Source: Scleromatobacter sp039920745 (lineage in GTDB: Bacteria; Pseudomonadota; Gammaproteobacteria; Burkholderiales; Burkholderiaceae_C). From it: a stretch of 64,000 nt of DNA. Of this stretch, positions 1 to 8,528 are shown piece after piece. Both the position numbers and the translations under genes were made by a program. The stretch covers positions 25,681 through 89,680 of the forward strand of contig JBDSDD010000079.1 of the NCBI GenBank assembly GCA_039920745.1, given 5' to 3'. The notes under the pieces were generated by a model. The model saw only the letters and a list, made by a program, of their open reading frames with translations, was not told where the DNA came from and searched no databases. Each line of letters begins with the position of its first letter. The first letter of the stretch is position 1.

Positions 1-1476
1 GGCTCGAAGAAGGGCGTCCTGTTGATGGTCGATCTGGACACCGGCATCTTCAGCGCGCCGTTTGTTGCCCAGCGGCTGGACCTCGACACCGGCGAATCCG
101 TCGTCCAGGGGGGCGCCCACCGGCTGGGCATCGCTGCCGTGGCCTTTGCCGGCGACGGCCTTCACGCCCTGACAGGCAGCCACGACAAGACCGTGCGACT
201 GTGGGATCTGCAGCGCCGTCAACTGGTCGACACGCTGTACCCGCCCCACGATGGCACGGTCTACGCGCTGGCTGCCGCTCGCACCGCCGGCATTGCCGTC
301 AGCGGCAGTGCGGATCGATCCGTTCGCGTCTGGGATCTGGCCAGCCAGCGCTGCCTGGCAACCCTTGATGGCCACAAGCACCGCGTCTACGACCTTGCCC
401 TGTCCGAGGACGGAACCCGAGCCTTGTCGGCATCGCACGATCGCACCGTTCGGCTGTGGGACGTCCCGTCGGCAAGGACGCTGGCCACGCTGCATGGGCA
501 TTCGGACGCCGTCGTCGCCGTGGCTTTCGTTCCCGGCGATCACCTGGGCGTTTCCGCCGCACGAGACGGCACCGTACGCGTCTGGCAACTCGAGGCCGGC
601 GAGGCCCGAGCGACCACGCAGGAGCACGAAGGGTGGATCCAGGCCGTGGCCATGTCGTCCGACGGCCAAATGGCCATCACGGGAGGCCAGGATCATCGGC
701 TGCGCGTCTGGGAAACTGGTGCCACCAAGGTCAGGCAGACGCTGATCGGGCACCATGATGCGGTCAGCGCCCTGGCGCTGCAAAGCGCTCGGCGGACAGT
801 GGTGTCGGGCGCCTACGACCGCCGCGTAATCGTTTGGCATCTGGATCAGGCCCTTCCGGTCCACGTCCTCATGGGTCATGCCGATGCCGTCAACGCGGTA
901 TCCGTAAGCCCTGACGGCAACCAGGCACTATCGGCCTCAGCGGACGGCGACCTGATCCTGTGGGACATCGTCAGGGGCAGGATAGTCAGGCGCTGGGACG
1001 CACACCGTCGCAGCATCACCTTCCTGGCGACCCTGCCCGATTGGAGCGTTGCCTTCACCGGGTCCATGGACGGCGACATCAAGGCCTGGGACATGGCGAC
1101 GGGCTTGTGCCTGCAGTCGCTGCACGCCCATCTGGGTGGCGTCACGGCCGGGGACATCACGCCTGGCGGCGACGCGCTTCTTTCCGGAGGCACCGACGGG
1201 CTGCTCAGGCTTTGGCGCCTGCCCGGCCTGGAGATCGCACACAGCGTCCAGGCCCACACCGATCGGGTACGTTGCATTCGCTGCTCAAGCAACGGAAAGT
1301 ACGCTTTCTCCGGCTCGTACGACCGCTACTTGAAGGCTTGGTCGATGCCGGCCCTGCAGTTGCGCGCCTCCTTCGCAGCCGATGCGGCGATAGCAGCCGT
1401 GGCCACCAGCGAGGGCGGCGAAACGGTGATTGCCGGCGACGCGCAGGGTTGTGCGCACTTTCTGCGTTTCGGCTGA
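1..1476 (+). CDS. WD40-repeat protein, 5' end cut by window
   Basis: The reading frame is open at base 1, so the N-terminus lies outside the window; the in-frame TTG/ATG at 22-27 is probably internal. The visible 490 or so residues are a run of WD40 blades of about 41 residues. I count ten recognisable blades ending in variants of V-R-L/V-W-D (for example DKTVRLWDL, DRSVRVWDL, DGLLRLWRL) and an eleventh, degenerate one at the C-terminus. That is enough for more than one beta-propeller. WD40 propellers are protein-interaction platforms; in bacteria they are often fused to an N-terminal effector or NTPase domain, which would be upstream here. No function can be assigned from this part. It is convergent with the DUF4231 gene. 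Confidence 0.85.
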   Translation, partial: GSKKGVLLMVDLDTGIFSAPFVAQRLDLDTGESVVQGGAHRLGIAAVAFAGDGLHALTGSHDKTVRLWDLQRRQLVDTLYPPHDGTVYALAAARTAGIAVSGSADRSVRVWDLASQRCLATLDGHKHRVYDLALSEDGTRALSASHDRTVRLWDVPSARTLATLHGHSDAVVAVAFVPGDHLGVSAARDGTVRVWQLEAGEARATTQEHEGWIQAVAMSSDGQMAITGGQDHRLRVWETGATKVRQTLIGHHDAVSALALQSARRTVVSGAYDRRVIVWHLDQALPVHVLMGHADAVNAVSVSPDGNQALSASADGDLILWDIVRGRIVRRWDAHRRSITFLATLPDWSVAFTGSMDGDIKAWDMATGLCLQSLHAHLGGVTAGDITPGGDALLSGGTDGLLRLWRLPGLEIAHSVQAHTDRVRCIRCSSNGKYAFSGSYDRYLKAWSMPALQLRASFAADAAIAAVATSEGGETVIAGDAQGCAHFLRFG

Positions 1477-1573
1477 GCTGCGTGCCCCTGAACAAGCCGA
1501 GTCGAGACCGAGTCCGCGGGCCAATCAAAAAAAGCCACCGTCACTTTCGCCTGCCCTGGGAGGGCTCTCTTCG

Positions 1574-2071
1574 TCAGCGCTTTGCCTGCGAATCTTGAGT
1601 TGTGGTTGTCCTGCTGATCCCGTTGAACCAATTCGCATGCTCAGCGGAAACGTGTTCTTCGACTCTTTCGGAAAGGGTGACCAAACGCTCAGCCTCGGTC
1701 ATTGCCTTGTACGGCCCGGCACTCGAGAGGAACAAGTATTGTTCGTGCTTGAGCCGCTCCGCGGTGGCGCGGTAGGTAACCCACAAAGTCGAATACTGGT
1801 TCATCTGCTGGATGGCTTCCAAAATGGCGATGAGCACGCCGCAAGTCGACGCCGCCCACTTGGCGCACTCAGAAGGGAGGAGGCTGGTGGCCGGCACCAG
1901 GACGGCGAGGGCAATTTGTGCGATCTTCAGTCGCTTGTACCAACGCTGGCAATGCTGACTCTTGCTGTCGTACCAATTTCGCTGGTTGATGAGTCGAAAC
2001 CAGGCCGGGTGCGTTGACACGACCTCGGGCACATCCGGCTCTCGAACTTGCTCAGCTTTCGCTGCCGTCAT
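1574..2071 (-). CDS. DUF4231 / SLATT-type two-TM protein
   Basis: 165 aa from ATG at 2071; longer in-frame upstream starts give an unlikely N-terminus. The sequence has the DUF4231 pattern: an N-terminal amphipathic stretch with W-Y-D and W-Y-K motifs, a hydrophobic helix (IAQIALAVLVPATSLL), a second one (CGVLIAILEAIQQM), then a long charged helix with Y-R-A-T-A-E-R-L-K. DUF4231 belongs to the SLATT group (SMODS- and SLOG-associated two-TM proteins), proposed to be membrane effectors in nucleotide-signalling defence systems. No cyclase or intact SLOG gene is visible nearby, so any defence role is inference. Base composition is lower in GC than the flanking core genes, suggesting acquisition. 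No clear Shine-Dalgarno precedes the start. Confidence 0.7.
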   Translation of the reverse strand: MTAAKAEQVREPDVPEVVSTHPAWFRLINQRNWYDSKSQHCQRWYKRLKIAQIALAVLVPATSLLPSECAKWAASTCGVLIAILEAIQQMNQYSTLWVTYRATAERLKHEQYLFLSSAGPYKAMTEAERLVTLSERVEEHVSAEHANWFNGISRTTTTQDSQAKR

Positions 2072-2234
2072 GGTGAACACCCACAAGTCTTGAAAAGAAC
2101 GCGCTCGGTTGCAAAACGAGGCGTGCAAATATGGCGACACGAAACAGGACATCTGAGACCACGCGCGCAGCCTCACCAGCCTCTGTCAGTCTACCTTCCG
2201 GCACGCTGATCAAGCCACGATATCTCGCATCAGA

Positions 2235-2610
2235 TCACACCGCAAAGCTGAATTGCGGCTGCCTGGCCGAAGTAGGCCCATGACGGGATTTTGGCTGCAG
2301 AAACTGCTCGCTCCGAAGCTCTCGATACTCCTCGGCAACCAACACCATCGATGCGTCGCCATTGAAAGTCCATCAGAGATGGCACGGAGAAAACCATCTG
2401 CGACGCCGTCGACGATCGCGACAAGCGCGACCCGCGACCGCTCGAAGAGGCTTTGGAACACGGTGGCGTCTTCAGCGCTCGGGCCCCAACTGTCGGCTGC
2501 CCGAAGCTGACGGTCGCGAATGACCGCAGTCGGCCGGCATCCTGCAACGACAAGCAAACGGCAGCTAGAGGCCGCATAGGCGATGACCCACGCCCGAATG
2601 TCGCCTGAGG
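2235..2610 (-). pseudogene. Frameshifted remnant of an unrecognised gene upstream of the DUF4231 gene
   Basis: On the minus strand the stretch about 2610-2380 reads like real protein with GC-rich third positions (segments RLLVVAGCRPTAVIRDRQL and FERSRVALVAIVDGVADGF). After about 2380 that frame degrades, while another frame becomes protein-like (MVLVAEEYRELRSEQFLQPK) and stops at 2235. The second frame is closed by a stop at 2373-2375, so joining them needs a frameshift near 2375-2390. No clear start codon is visible between the DUF429 stop and 2610. I do not recognise the family. It would have been upstream of, and co-oriented with, the DUF4231 gene. It could also be chance coding-like sequence. 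Confidence 0.35.
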
Positions 2611-2741
2611 GCTGCGTCAGGCTGTGCTGCGCAGCGCAACTGGCTTGATCTTGAGCCGCTGGGCGTTGCTCGCCAGCACTTCGTCCAGGGTGGCCATCCG
2701 CTTCGCGCGTGGCGAACGCGCGCAGCCGCAAAGCAGACCGC

Positions 2742-3680
2742 TCAGCGCGCCTTCGCGGGCGCGCGCCTCGCCCGCGCGCGGCCGGGCGCGGGCGCCGGAA
2801 CGCTTGCGCCATGGCCATCGGCGGCGGCGATCCAGCCTTCCAGCGCATCGAGGTCGGCCGGCATGCCATACCCTGGCTGGGTATCCGCCCAGCCGGCGAG
2901 CAGCAGGCACAGCGCGGCGTCCAGCTTGTCACCCTGCGCGTCGGCCACCAGTTCGTCGCGCTGCGCATGCGTGAGCTTCAGGCGCAGGCCCCGCCAGCGG
3001 CCCTGCTCGAGCGCATCGACGAGATCCTTGCGCGCGATCAGGCGTTCGGTCGTCTGCTGCGCCTTGGTGTCGCTCTTGTACGAGCGGCGTTCGATCAACG
3101 AGCGCGCAAGCATGCCGGGATAGCCCTCCAGTGCGACACGCGAGGCGTCGCCCGGCGCCAGCCCTGGCATGTCGACGCCGGCGGCGCGCAACGCGGGCAC
3201 GCCAGCGTGCAGCATGAAAGCCACCGGCGGGTTGACCCACTTCATCGACGGGCTGCTGCCCGCCGGGCCGTCGCAGGCGCGGTGCGCGAACTTGGCGCCG
3301 ACGGGGCGCGCGTCGCAGAACGCGGCGAAGGTCTCGACGATCTCTGCGCGCGTCAGCCCCGCGTAGTGCGCCATGCAGCCGGCCCAGTCGGTGGGCCAGC
3401 CCAGCGTGGTGACGAGCTCGCGCGGCAGGCCGAACGGCAGGTCGAATGCGGCCAGCCACGGGCCGGGCCGCTGCAGCGCCTGCGTGAACTCGGCGGCCGA
3501 CGCGTTCTCCTCGAAGCGCTCCAGCCTCAGCAGCCCGGGGCGCTGCCAGCGCCCCCAGGCCCACACGATGGGCTTGGTGCGGCGCGGCGCGCTGGTGAAG
3601 TCGACGCCAGCCAACGCGCGTCCGTCGGACTCGACAGTGGCGCCAGGCGATTCGGGTTCGGCAAGGTTCATGACCGGCAT
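2742..3680 (-). CDS. DUF429 domain protein (predicted RNase H-like nuclease)
   Basis: 312 aa, full length for the family. It opens with G-V-D-F-T-S-A near residue 25, the pattern of the first acidic strand of DUF429 RNase H-like folds, and has a second D-L-P-F-G-L motif near residue 80. Conserved segments typical of the family follow (VEGYP-like LEGYPGMLAR, then K-D-x-D-A-L-x-x-A-L-C near the D-K-L-D-A-A-L motif). DUF429 proteins are predicted nucleases; no substrate is established. The C-terminal 30 residues are a low-complexity Ala/Arg/Pro tail. The gene is divergent from the kinase-like gene at 3793. Confidence 0.8.
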   Translation of the reverse strand: MPVMNLAEPESPGATVESDGRALAGVDFTSAPRRTKPIVWAWGRWQRPGLLRLERFEENASAAEFTQALQRPGPWLAAFDLPFGLPRELVTTLGWPTDWAGCMAHYAGLTRAEIVETFAAFCDARPVGAKFAHRACDGPAGSSPSMKWVNPPVAFMLHAGVPALRAAGVDMPGLAPGDASRVALEGYPGMLARSLIERRSYKSDTKAQQTTERLIARKDLVDALEQGRWRGLRLKLTHAQRDELVADAQGDKLDAALCLLLAGWADTQPGYGMPADLDALEGWIAAADGHGASVPAPAPGRARARRAPAKAR

Positions 3681-3792
3681 TTTTGCTCACAAGCGCGCTT
3701 GGCCAGTGCGATGCGAACGATGTGTTGAGTTAGTCTCGAAATCGTTGCAGACCCTCCCTGCCCGGCCCCTCCCCGGCGCTTTCTCCCCCACC

Positions 3793-5895
3793 ATGGTCGC
3801 GCCCGCGTCGACTTCCACGCCCCTGTTCGCCGCTGCCGAGCCGCCCGTCGCGGACGCCGCCCATTTGCGCCACCTCGCCACGGCACGCGACTTCGATGAC
3901 GACGACTCAGCCCAAGGTGCGCCCTTGCTGGAGGCGCTGCTGGCCGACACGGCGCGACCGTCGCGCCTCGGCCTGCCGTCCGGCGCGGGTCCGGTCTTCG
4001 AGGTTGCTGGCCTCATCACGCTCGTGGCCATCGCGCTTTCCGTCGCCGGCGCGCACTTCGGCGCTTCGACGACCTGGGTGCGCCTGTTCGACAATGTCCA
4101 TTGGAGCGTCGCTGACATCGCCGCTGCCTGGCTGACATGGATCGGCGTGCGCGACGCGCGCCAGAAGGGCCAGCGCGCGGAGTACGCCGCGCGCCGCTGG
4201 TTCGCGCTCGGCTTCACGTCGTACGCCATCGGCCAGCTGTTCTGGGACCTGCAGATCTTCCTCGCCTGGCAGCCCTTCCCGGCGCCGTCCGACCCGTTCT
4301 ACATGATGATGGCGCCGTGCTGCGCGCTCGGCATGATGGGCTACCTGCGCGGCCGCGTCAGCGGGTCGCAGCGCCTGGCCGCCGTGCTCGACACCTTGTC
4401 GCTGGCAATCGCCGTCGTCGCGCTGGCGCTGGTGATCTATCTGCCCGAGCGCGGCGACATGAGCGCGCTCGCACTCGGCGTGATGGTCACCTACCCGACG
4501 CTGCTGCTGGCGGGCGCCTGCGTCGGCCTGATGCTGATCGCTCTGCTGCGCGTGGGCCGCGGCTGGCCCATCTGGGTGCTGACAGCGATGCTCGCCGCGC
4601 ACGGTGGCCTGTGGATGGAATGGAACGCGCTGACGCTGCGGCACGCGCTGTCGGACGGCGGCGTCGTCAACGCGCTGTTCTCGGTGTGCACGCTGATGGG
4701 TGGCCTCGCGGTGAGCTGCTGGCGCGTCGAGGCGGCGGTCAATCCGCGTGTCGACCGCTTCTACGAAGGCGCGTTGCGCGTCCTGCCACTGATCGTCGTC
4801 GTGAGCGTGACCTTCGCCGTCACGCTGCAGGATTCGGTGACGCACCTGTCGCCGTCGGCGCGCTTCACGTGCGACGCCGCGGCGGTGATCGTCATCGTGC
4901 TGGCAGCGGTGCGCCAGACGCTGCAACTGCGCGACCGCGACCAGTTGATCGAGGCCCAGCACCTGCTGCGCGACCGCGAGACCCAGCTCAGCGAGCTCAA
5001 CCAGAACCTGGAACAGCGCGTATCCGCGCGCACCCACGAGGCCGAACAGCGCAACGCGGCGCTGTCGACCGCGCTGCAGCAACTGTCGATGGCCCAGCAC
5101 GAGTTGGTGCGCGCCGAGAAGCTCGCGGGACTGGGCTCGCTGGTCAAGGGCGTGGCGGCCGAGATCTCGGCCGCGCTGGCCAACGCCGACATGGTGGCGA
5201 TGACGCTGCCGGGCCAGGTGGAGGCGCTGGGGCGCCTGCAGGCGGGCCCCAGCGACGACCTGGCGCGCGCGCCCGCCGACGAACGCCGGCGCAGCCAGGT
5301 GGCCGGTTACGCCGCCGCGCTCGACGAGAGCCACAAGCAGCTGGGCCTGTCGCTGGACCAGGCACAGCACGTGATCACCGTGTTCCAGCAGATCGCCGTC
5401 GACCAGACCAGCGAGCAGCGCCGCACTTTCGACCTGCTCGCCAGCGTGCGCGAGATGTGCGACCTGACGCGCCTGGCGCACCGCCACGACCCGATCGAGA
5501 TCATCGTCACCGGCGAGCCCGAGCTGATGCTCGACAGCTATCCCGGCTCGATCGGCCAGGTGCTCAACCAACTGGTCGAGAACGCGATCGTGCATGGCTT
5601 TTCGCGCACCGGCGAGGGCACGATCTCCGTGCGCGTGTGGCCGTCCGGCCATGACGCGGTGCGCATCACCGTGCACGACAACGGCGTCGGCATCCCGACG
5701 GACGACCTGCCGCAGGTGTTCGCGCCCTTCTTCACCACGCGACTGGCGCAGGGCGGCAGCGGCCTGGGCCTGACGATCTCGCGCAACATGGTCAACGGCA
5801 TCCTCGGCGGCCGCGTCGAGATCGTGTCGCCGCAAGGCGCGGGCACCACCGTCACGATGACGCTGCCGCGCCTGGCACCACGCTCACAAAGCTAG
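3793..5895 (+). CDS. Membrane histidine-kinase-like protein lacking the phospho-acceptor His
   Basis: 700 aa from ATG 3793; upstream in-frame sequence is antisense to the DUF429 gene. The N-terminal half has about eight to ten hydrophobic segments (residues about 70-370), a membrane sensor of unknown ligand. A coiled-coil stretch follows (about 380-440), then a dimerisation helix beginning E-K-L-A-G-L-G-S-L. Where kinases of this type read G-V-A-H-E, this one reads G-V-A-A-E: the expected His is Ala456. The HATPase domain looks complete: N-box N-Q-L-V-E-N-A, G1 D-N-G-V-G-I, F-box F-A-P-F-F-T-T-R, G2 G-S-G-L-G-L. It may bind ATP or act through partner kinases but should not autophosphorylate at the usual site. 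No response regulator is adjacent. Confidence 0.85.
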   Translation: MVAPASTSTPLFAAAEPPVADAAHLRHLATARDFDDDDSAQGAPLLEALLADTARPSRLGLPSGAGPVFEVAGLITLVAIALSVAGAHFGASTTWVRLFDNVHWSVADIAAAWLTWIGVRDARQKGQRAEYAARRWFALGFTSYAIGQLFWDLQIFLAWQPFPAPSDPFYMMMAPCCALGMMGYLRGRVSGSQRLAAVLDTLSLAIAVVALALVIYLPERGDMSALALGVMVTYPTLLLAGACVGLMLIALLRVGRGWPIWVLTAMLAAHGGLWMEWNALTLRHALSDGGVVNALFSVCTLMGGLAVSCWRVEAAVNPRVDRFYEGALRVLPLIVVVSVTFAVTLQDSVTHLSPSARFTCDAAAVIVIVLAAVRQTLQLRDRDQLIEAQHLLRDRETQLSELNQNLEQRVSARTHEAEQRNAALSTALQQLSMAQHELVRAEKLAGLGSLVKGVAAEISAALANADMVAMTLPGQVEALGRLQAGPSDDLARAPADERRRSQVAGYAAALDESHKQLGLSLDQAQHVITVFQQIAVDQTSEQRRTFDLLASVREMCDLTRLAHRHDPIEIIVTGEPELMLDSYPGSIGQVLNQLVENAIVHGFSRTGEGTISVRVWPSGHDAVRITVHDNGVGIPTDDLPQVFAPFFTTRLAQGGSGLGLTISRNMVNGILGGRVEIVSPQGAGTTVTMTLPRLAPRSQS

Positions 5896-6762
5896 CAGGG
5901 CCACACCACCCGCCATGAGGACGGCGCCCAGCGTGCGCTGGCCCCGATCGCCCTCGCCCAGCAGCCTGCCGCCCAGCAGCGCGGCGAACAGCATCGACAC
6001 CTCGCGTGCTGGCGCGACGTGCGACAGCGGCGCCACCTTGACCGCGTACAGCACCAGCACGTAGGCCATCGGACTGACGAGCCCCAGCACGACCGCGTGC
6101 CACTTGTAGCGCCGCCACGCGTCGACGAATCCGCCCGGGTCGCGCAGCAGGGTCGGCAGCATGAACGGCAGCCGCACCAGGTTGCCGACATAGTCGATCA
6201 GGATCGGGCCAATCAGCAGGCGCTTGACCGAGTAGCCGTCCATCACCGTGTAGACCGCGATCAACACCCCCGTGGCCACGCCCCAGCGCAGGCCGGCGTG
6301 CACGCGCAGGCGCCTCGCGGGGTCGTGCGCGGCACGCAGCAGCGCGGGCCCGCCCGCGACGATGAACACGCCGCCGCAAACGCACAGCACGCCGACCGCG
6401 CCCTGCAGCGTCATCGCCTCGCCCATCAAGGCCACCGCCGCGAGCGAGCTGATCAACGGGCCGGTGCCGCGCGCGACCGGGTAGACAACGGTGAGATCGG
6501 ACACGCGGTAGCCCTTGAGCAGCACGTTGAAATAGGCCAGGTGCGTGAAGCCGCTCAACGCCACGAACGTCCACTGGATCGCGCCCCAGTGCGGCACGGC
6601 GCTCCAGCCGAGCCAAAGCCCGACCGGCGCCCAGAACAGCGCGAGCAGCAGGCTTCCCATCAGCACGAAGTGCTTGTTGCCGTCGGTCTTCTTGGCGACG
6701 ATGTTCCAGAACGCGTGCAGCAAGGCGGCGACGATCACCATCGCGAGGGCGGACAAGGGCAT
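5884..6762 (-). CDS. EamA/DMT-family transporter
   Basis: 292 aa from ATG 6762. About ten hydrophobic helices in two EamA repeats; the first carries V-Y-P-V-A-R-G-T-G-P-L, a hallmark of this drug/metabolite exporter family, and the C-terminus has H-V-A-P-A-R-E-V-S in the second repeat. Substrate cannot be predicted. The last 12 nt overlap the end of the kinase-like gene tail-to-tail. It is divergent from the GST gene with 45 nt between start codons, so both promoters must lie in or overlap that short gap. Confidence 0.85.
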   Translation of the reverse strand: MPLSALAMVIVAALLHAFWNIVAKKTDGNKHFVLMGSLLLALFWAPVGLWLGWSAVPHWGAIQWTFVALSGFTHLAYFNVLLKGYRVSDLTVVYPVARGTGPLISSLAAVALMGEAMTLQGAVGVLCVCGGVFIVAGGPALLRAAHDPARRLRVHAGLRWGVATGVLIAVYTVMDGYSVKRLLIGPILIDYVGNLVRLPFMLPTLLRDPGGFVDAWRRYKWHAVVLGLVSPMAYVLVLYAVKVAPLSHVAPAREVSMLFAALLGGRLLGEGDRGQRTLGAVLMAGGVALLAL

Positions 6763-6807
6763 GGCATCGATTCTAGAATCGACGCCACCAACGACCAAGG
6801 GGACGCG

Positions 6808-7431
6808 ATGCTGAAGATCCTGGGCCAGCCCACGTCGATCAACGTGCGCAAGGTGCTGTGGCTCTGCGACGAGCTCGACCTGCCATGCGAGCTCGAGACC
6901 TGGGGCGCCGGCTACCGCAACCCGGACACGCCGGAGTTTCGCGCGCTCAATCCCAACGCGATGGTGCCGGTGCTCATCGACGGCGACGCGGTGCTGTGGG
7001 AGTCCAACACGATCTGCCGCTACCTCGCCAACAAGCATGGCCGCGACGACCTGCTGCCGCGTGAGGCGCTCGCCCGTGCCCGCGTGGAGCAGTGGATGGA
7101 CTGGCAAGGCGGCGACATGAACAACGCGTGGCGCTACGCGTTCATGAATCTCGTGCGCCAGAGCCCCGCGCACCGGGATCCCCAGGCCGTCGAGGCCAGC
7201 GCGGCCTCGTGGAACCGCCACATGGTGATCCTCGACGCGCAGCTCGAGAGGGCCGGCGACTTCGCCACCGGCCCGACGTTCACGCTGGCCGACGTGGTGC
7301 TGGGGCTGTCGGTCAACCGCTGGTTCATGACGCCGATCGACCGGCCCGCGCTGCCGCGCATCACGGCGTACTACGATCGCCTCGCCACGCGCGAGGGCTT
7401 TCGCAAGTACGGGCGCAACGGCAACCCCTGA
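6808..7431 (+). CDS. Glutathione S-transferase
   Basis: 207 aa, typical GST length, from ATG 6808. The N-terminal thioredoxin-like domain has S-I-N-V-R-K-V (catalytic Ser/Asn region), the cis-Pro segment N-A-M-V-P-V-L and the glutathione-binding W-E-S-N-T-I-C-R-Y-L. The C-terminal helical domain contains the conserved F-T-L-A-D-V-V-L-G motif. Cytosolic enzyme conjugating glutathione to electrophiles; the actual substrate is unknown. Located 56 nt upstream of the asparaginase gene on the same strand. Confidence 0.9.
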   Translation: MLKILGQPTSINVRKVLWLCDELDLPCELETWGAGYRNPDTPEFRALNPNAMVPVLIDGDAVLWESNTICRYLANKHGRDDLLPREALARARVEQWMDWQGGDMNNAWRYAFMNLVRQSPAHRDPQAVEASAASWNRHMVILDAQLERAGDFATGPTFTLADVVLGLSVNRWFMTPIDRPALPRITAYYDRLATREGFRKYGRNGNP

Positions 7432-7487
7432 GCGCACAGCCTCGTACCGCTGGAGGACAATCCATGCTCCGAATCAGGGAGTGACGC

Positions 7488-8528
7488 ATGGCCCAACCCG
7501 TTCTCGTCGAGCTGTGGCGCGGCGACATTGTCGAGTCCTTCCATCGCGGCGCCTACGCCGTCGTCGATGCCGCTGGCGGCGTGCTGCGCCAGGACGGCGA
7601 CATCGACCGCCCCGTCTACGCGCGCTCCGCCGTCAAGGGCCTGCAGGCCTTGCCGCTGGTCGCCTCCGGCGCCGCCGACCGCTTCGGCCTGGTCGACGCG
7701 GAGCTCGCGCTCGCCTGCGCCTCGCACGGCGGCCAGCCCGAACACGTCGCCACCGCGAGCTCCATGCTGGCCAAGGCCGGGCTCGACGCCGACGTGCTGG
7801 AGTGCGGCGTCCACTGGCCATCCAACGAACTCGCCGCGCGCACGCTCGCGGCCAACGGCCAGGCGCCCTGCGCGCTCCACAACAATTGCTCCGGCAAGCA
7901 CTCGGGCTTCGCCTGCCTGGGCGCGTTGATGGCCGGTGACGCCGACAAGGCGCGTGGCCTGCTGCGCGGGTACGTCGAGCCGGAGCACGTCGTGATGCGC
8001 GAGATCAGCGCCTCGCTCGAATCCGCCACCGGCGTGCGCCTGGCCGACGCGCCGCGCGCCACCGACGGCTGCTCGATCCCGACCTTCGGCATCCCCTTGC
8101 GCGCACTGGCGCTCGCGTTCGCGCGCTTCGGCACGGGCACGGGCCTGACGCCCGAGCGTGCCCGCGCCGCCGCCCGCCTGCGCGAGGCTGTCGCCGCCAC
8201 GCCGCTGATGGTGGCCGGCACCGGCCGGCTCGACACGCGGCTGATGACGCACTTCGGCGCGCGGGTGTTCTGCAAGGTCGGCGCCGAGGGCGTCTACTGC
8301 GCGGCGCTGCCCGAGCTGGGGCTGGGCGTCGCGCTGAAGATGGACGACGGCAACACGGCGCGCGCGGCGGAGGTGGCGGTGGCCGCACTGATCGGCGCCC
8401 TGCTGCCGCTGGGCGATGCGGATCGCGCAGTCGTCGCGCCGTTGCAGGACGTCGAATTGAAGAACTGGAACGGGCGCCTCGTCGGGCGGCTGGCCGCGGC
8501 GCGGGCGTTCGTTCAGAGCGCGCGTTGA
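7488..8528 (+). CDS. Asparaginase (PF06089, thermolabile Rhizobium-type family)
   Basis: 346 aa from ATG 7488, preceded by AGGGAG. The whole chain matches the PF06089 asparaginase family, which is unrelated to E. coli AnsA/AnsB. Signature segments visible: Y-A-R-S-A-V-K-G-L-Q near residue 45, A-C-A-S-H-G-G-Q-P-E-H near 80, L-H-N-N-C-S-G-K-H-S-G near 130, D-G-C-S-I-P-T near 190 and K-x-G-A-E-G-V-Y near 265. The Ser-Lys pair in R-S-A-V-K and the Cys/Lys of N-C-S-G-K-H are the expected catalytic and metal-site residues. Hydrolyses L-asparagine to aspartate and ammonia. Its 3' end overlaps the BlaR1-like gene by 16 nt, tail-to-tail. Confidence 0.88.
   Translation: MAQPVLVELWRGDIVESFHRGAYAVVDAAGGVLRQDGDIDRPVYARSAVKGLQALPLVASGAADRFGLVDAELALACASHGGQPEHVATASSMLAKAGLDADVLECGVHWPSNELAARTLAANGQAPCALHNNCSGKHSGFACLGALMAGDADKARGLLRGYVEPEHVVMREISASLESATGVRLADAPRATDGCSIPTFGIPLRALALAFARFGTGTGLTPERARAAARLREAVAATPLMVAGTGRLDTRLMTHFGARVFCKVGAEGVYCAALPELGLGVALKMDDGNTARAAEVAVAALIGALLPLGDADRAVVAPLQDVELKNWNGRLVGRLAAARAFVQSAR

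Noticed and set aside
1480..1600. Intrinsic terminator after the DUF4231 gene (T7 run near 1528-1534 on the minus strand)
   Set aside because: The nearest good hairpin (GCCCT/AGGGC) is about 20 nt away from the T-run, so it would not act as a standard terminator.
1..2071. WD40 protein plus DUF4231 protein as a two-gene defence operon
   Set aside because: The two genes converge tail-to-tail, so they cannot form one operon, and the WD40 protein's N-terminal domain is not visible.
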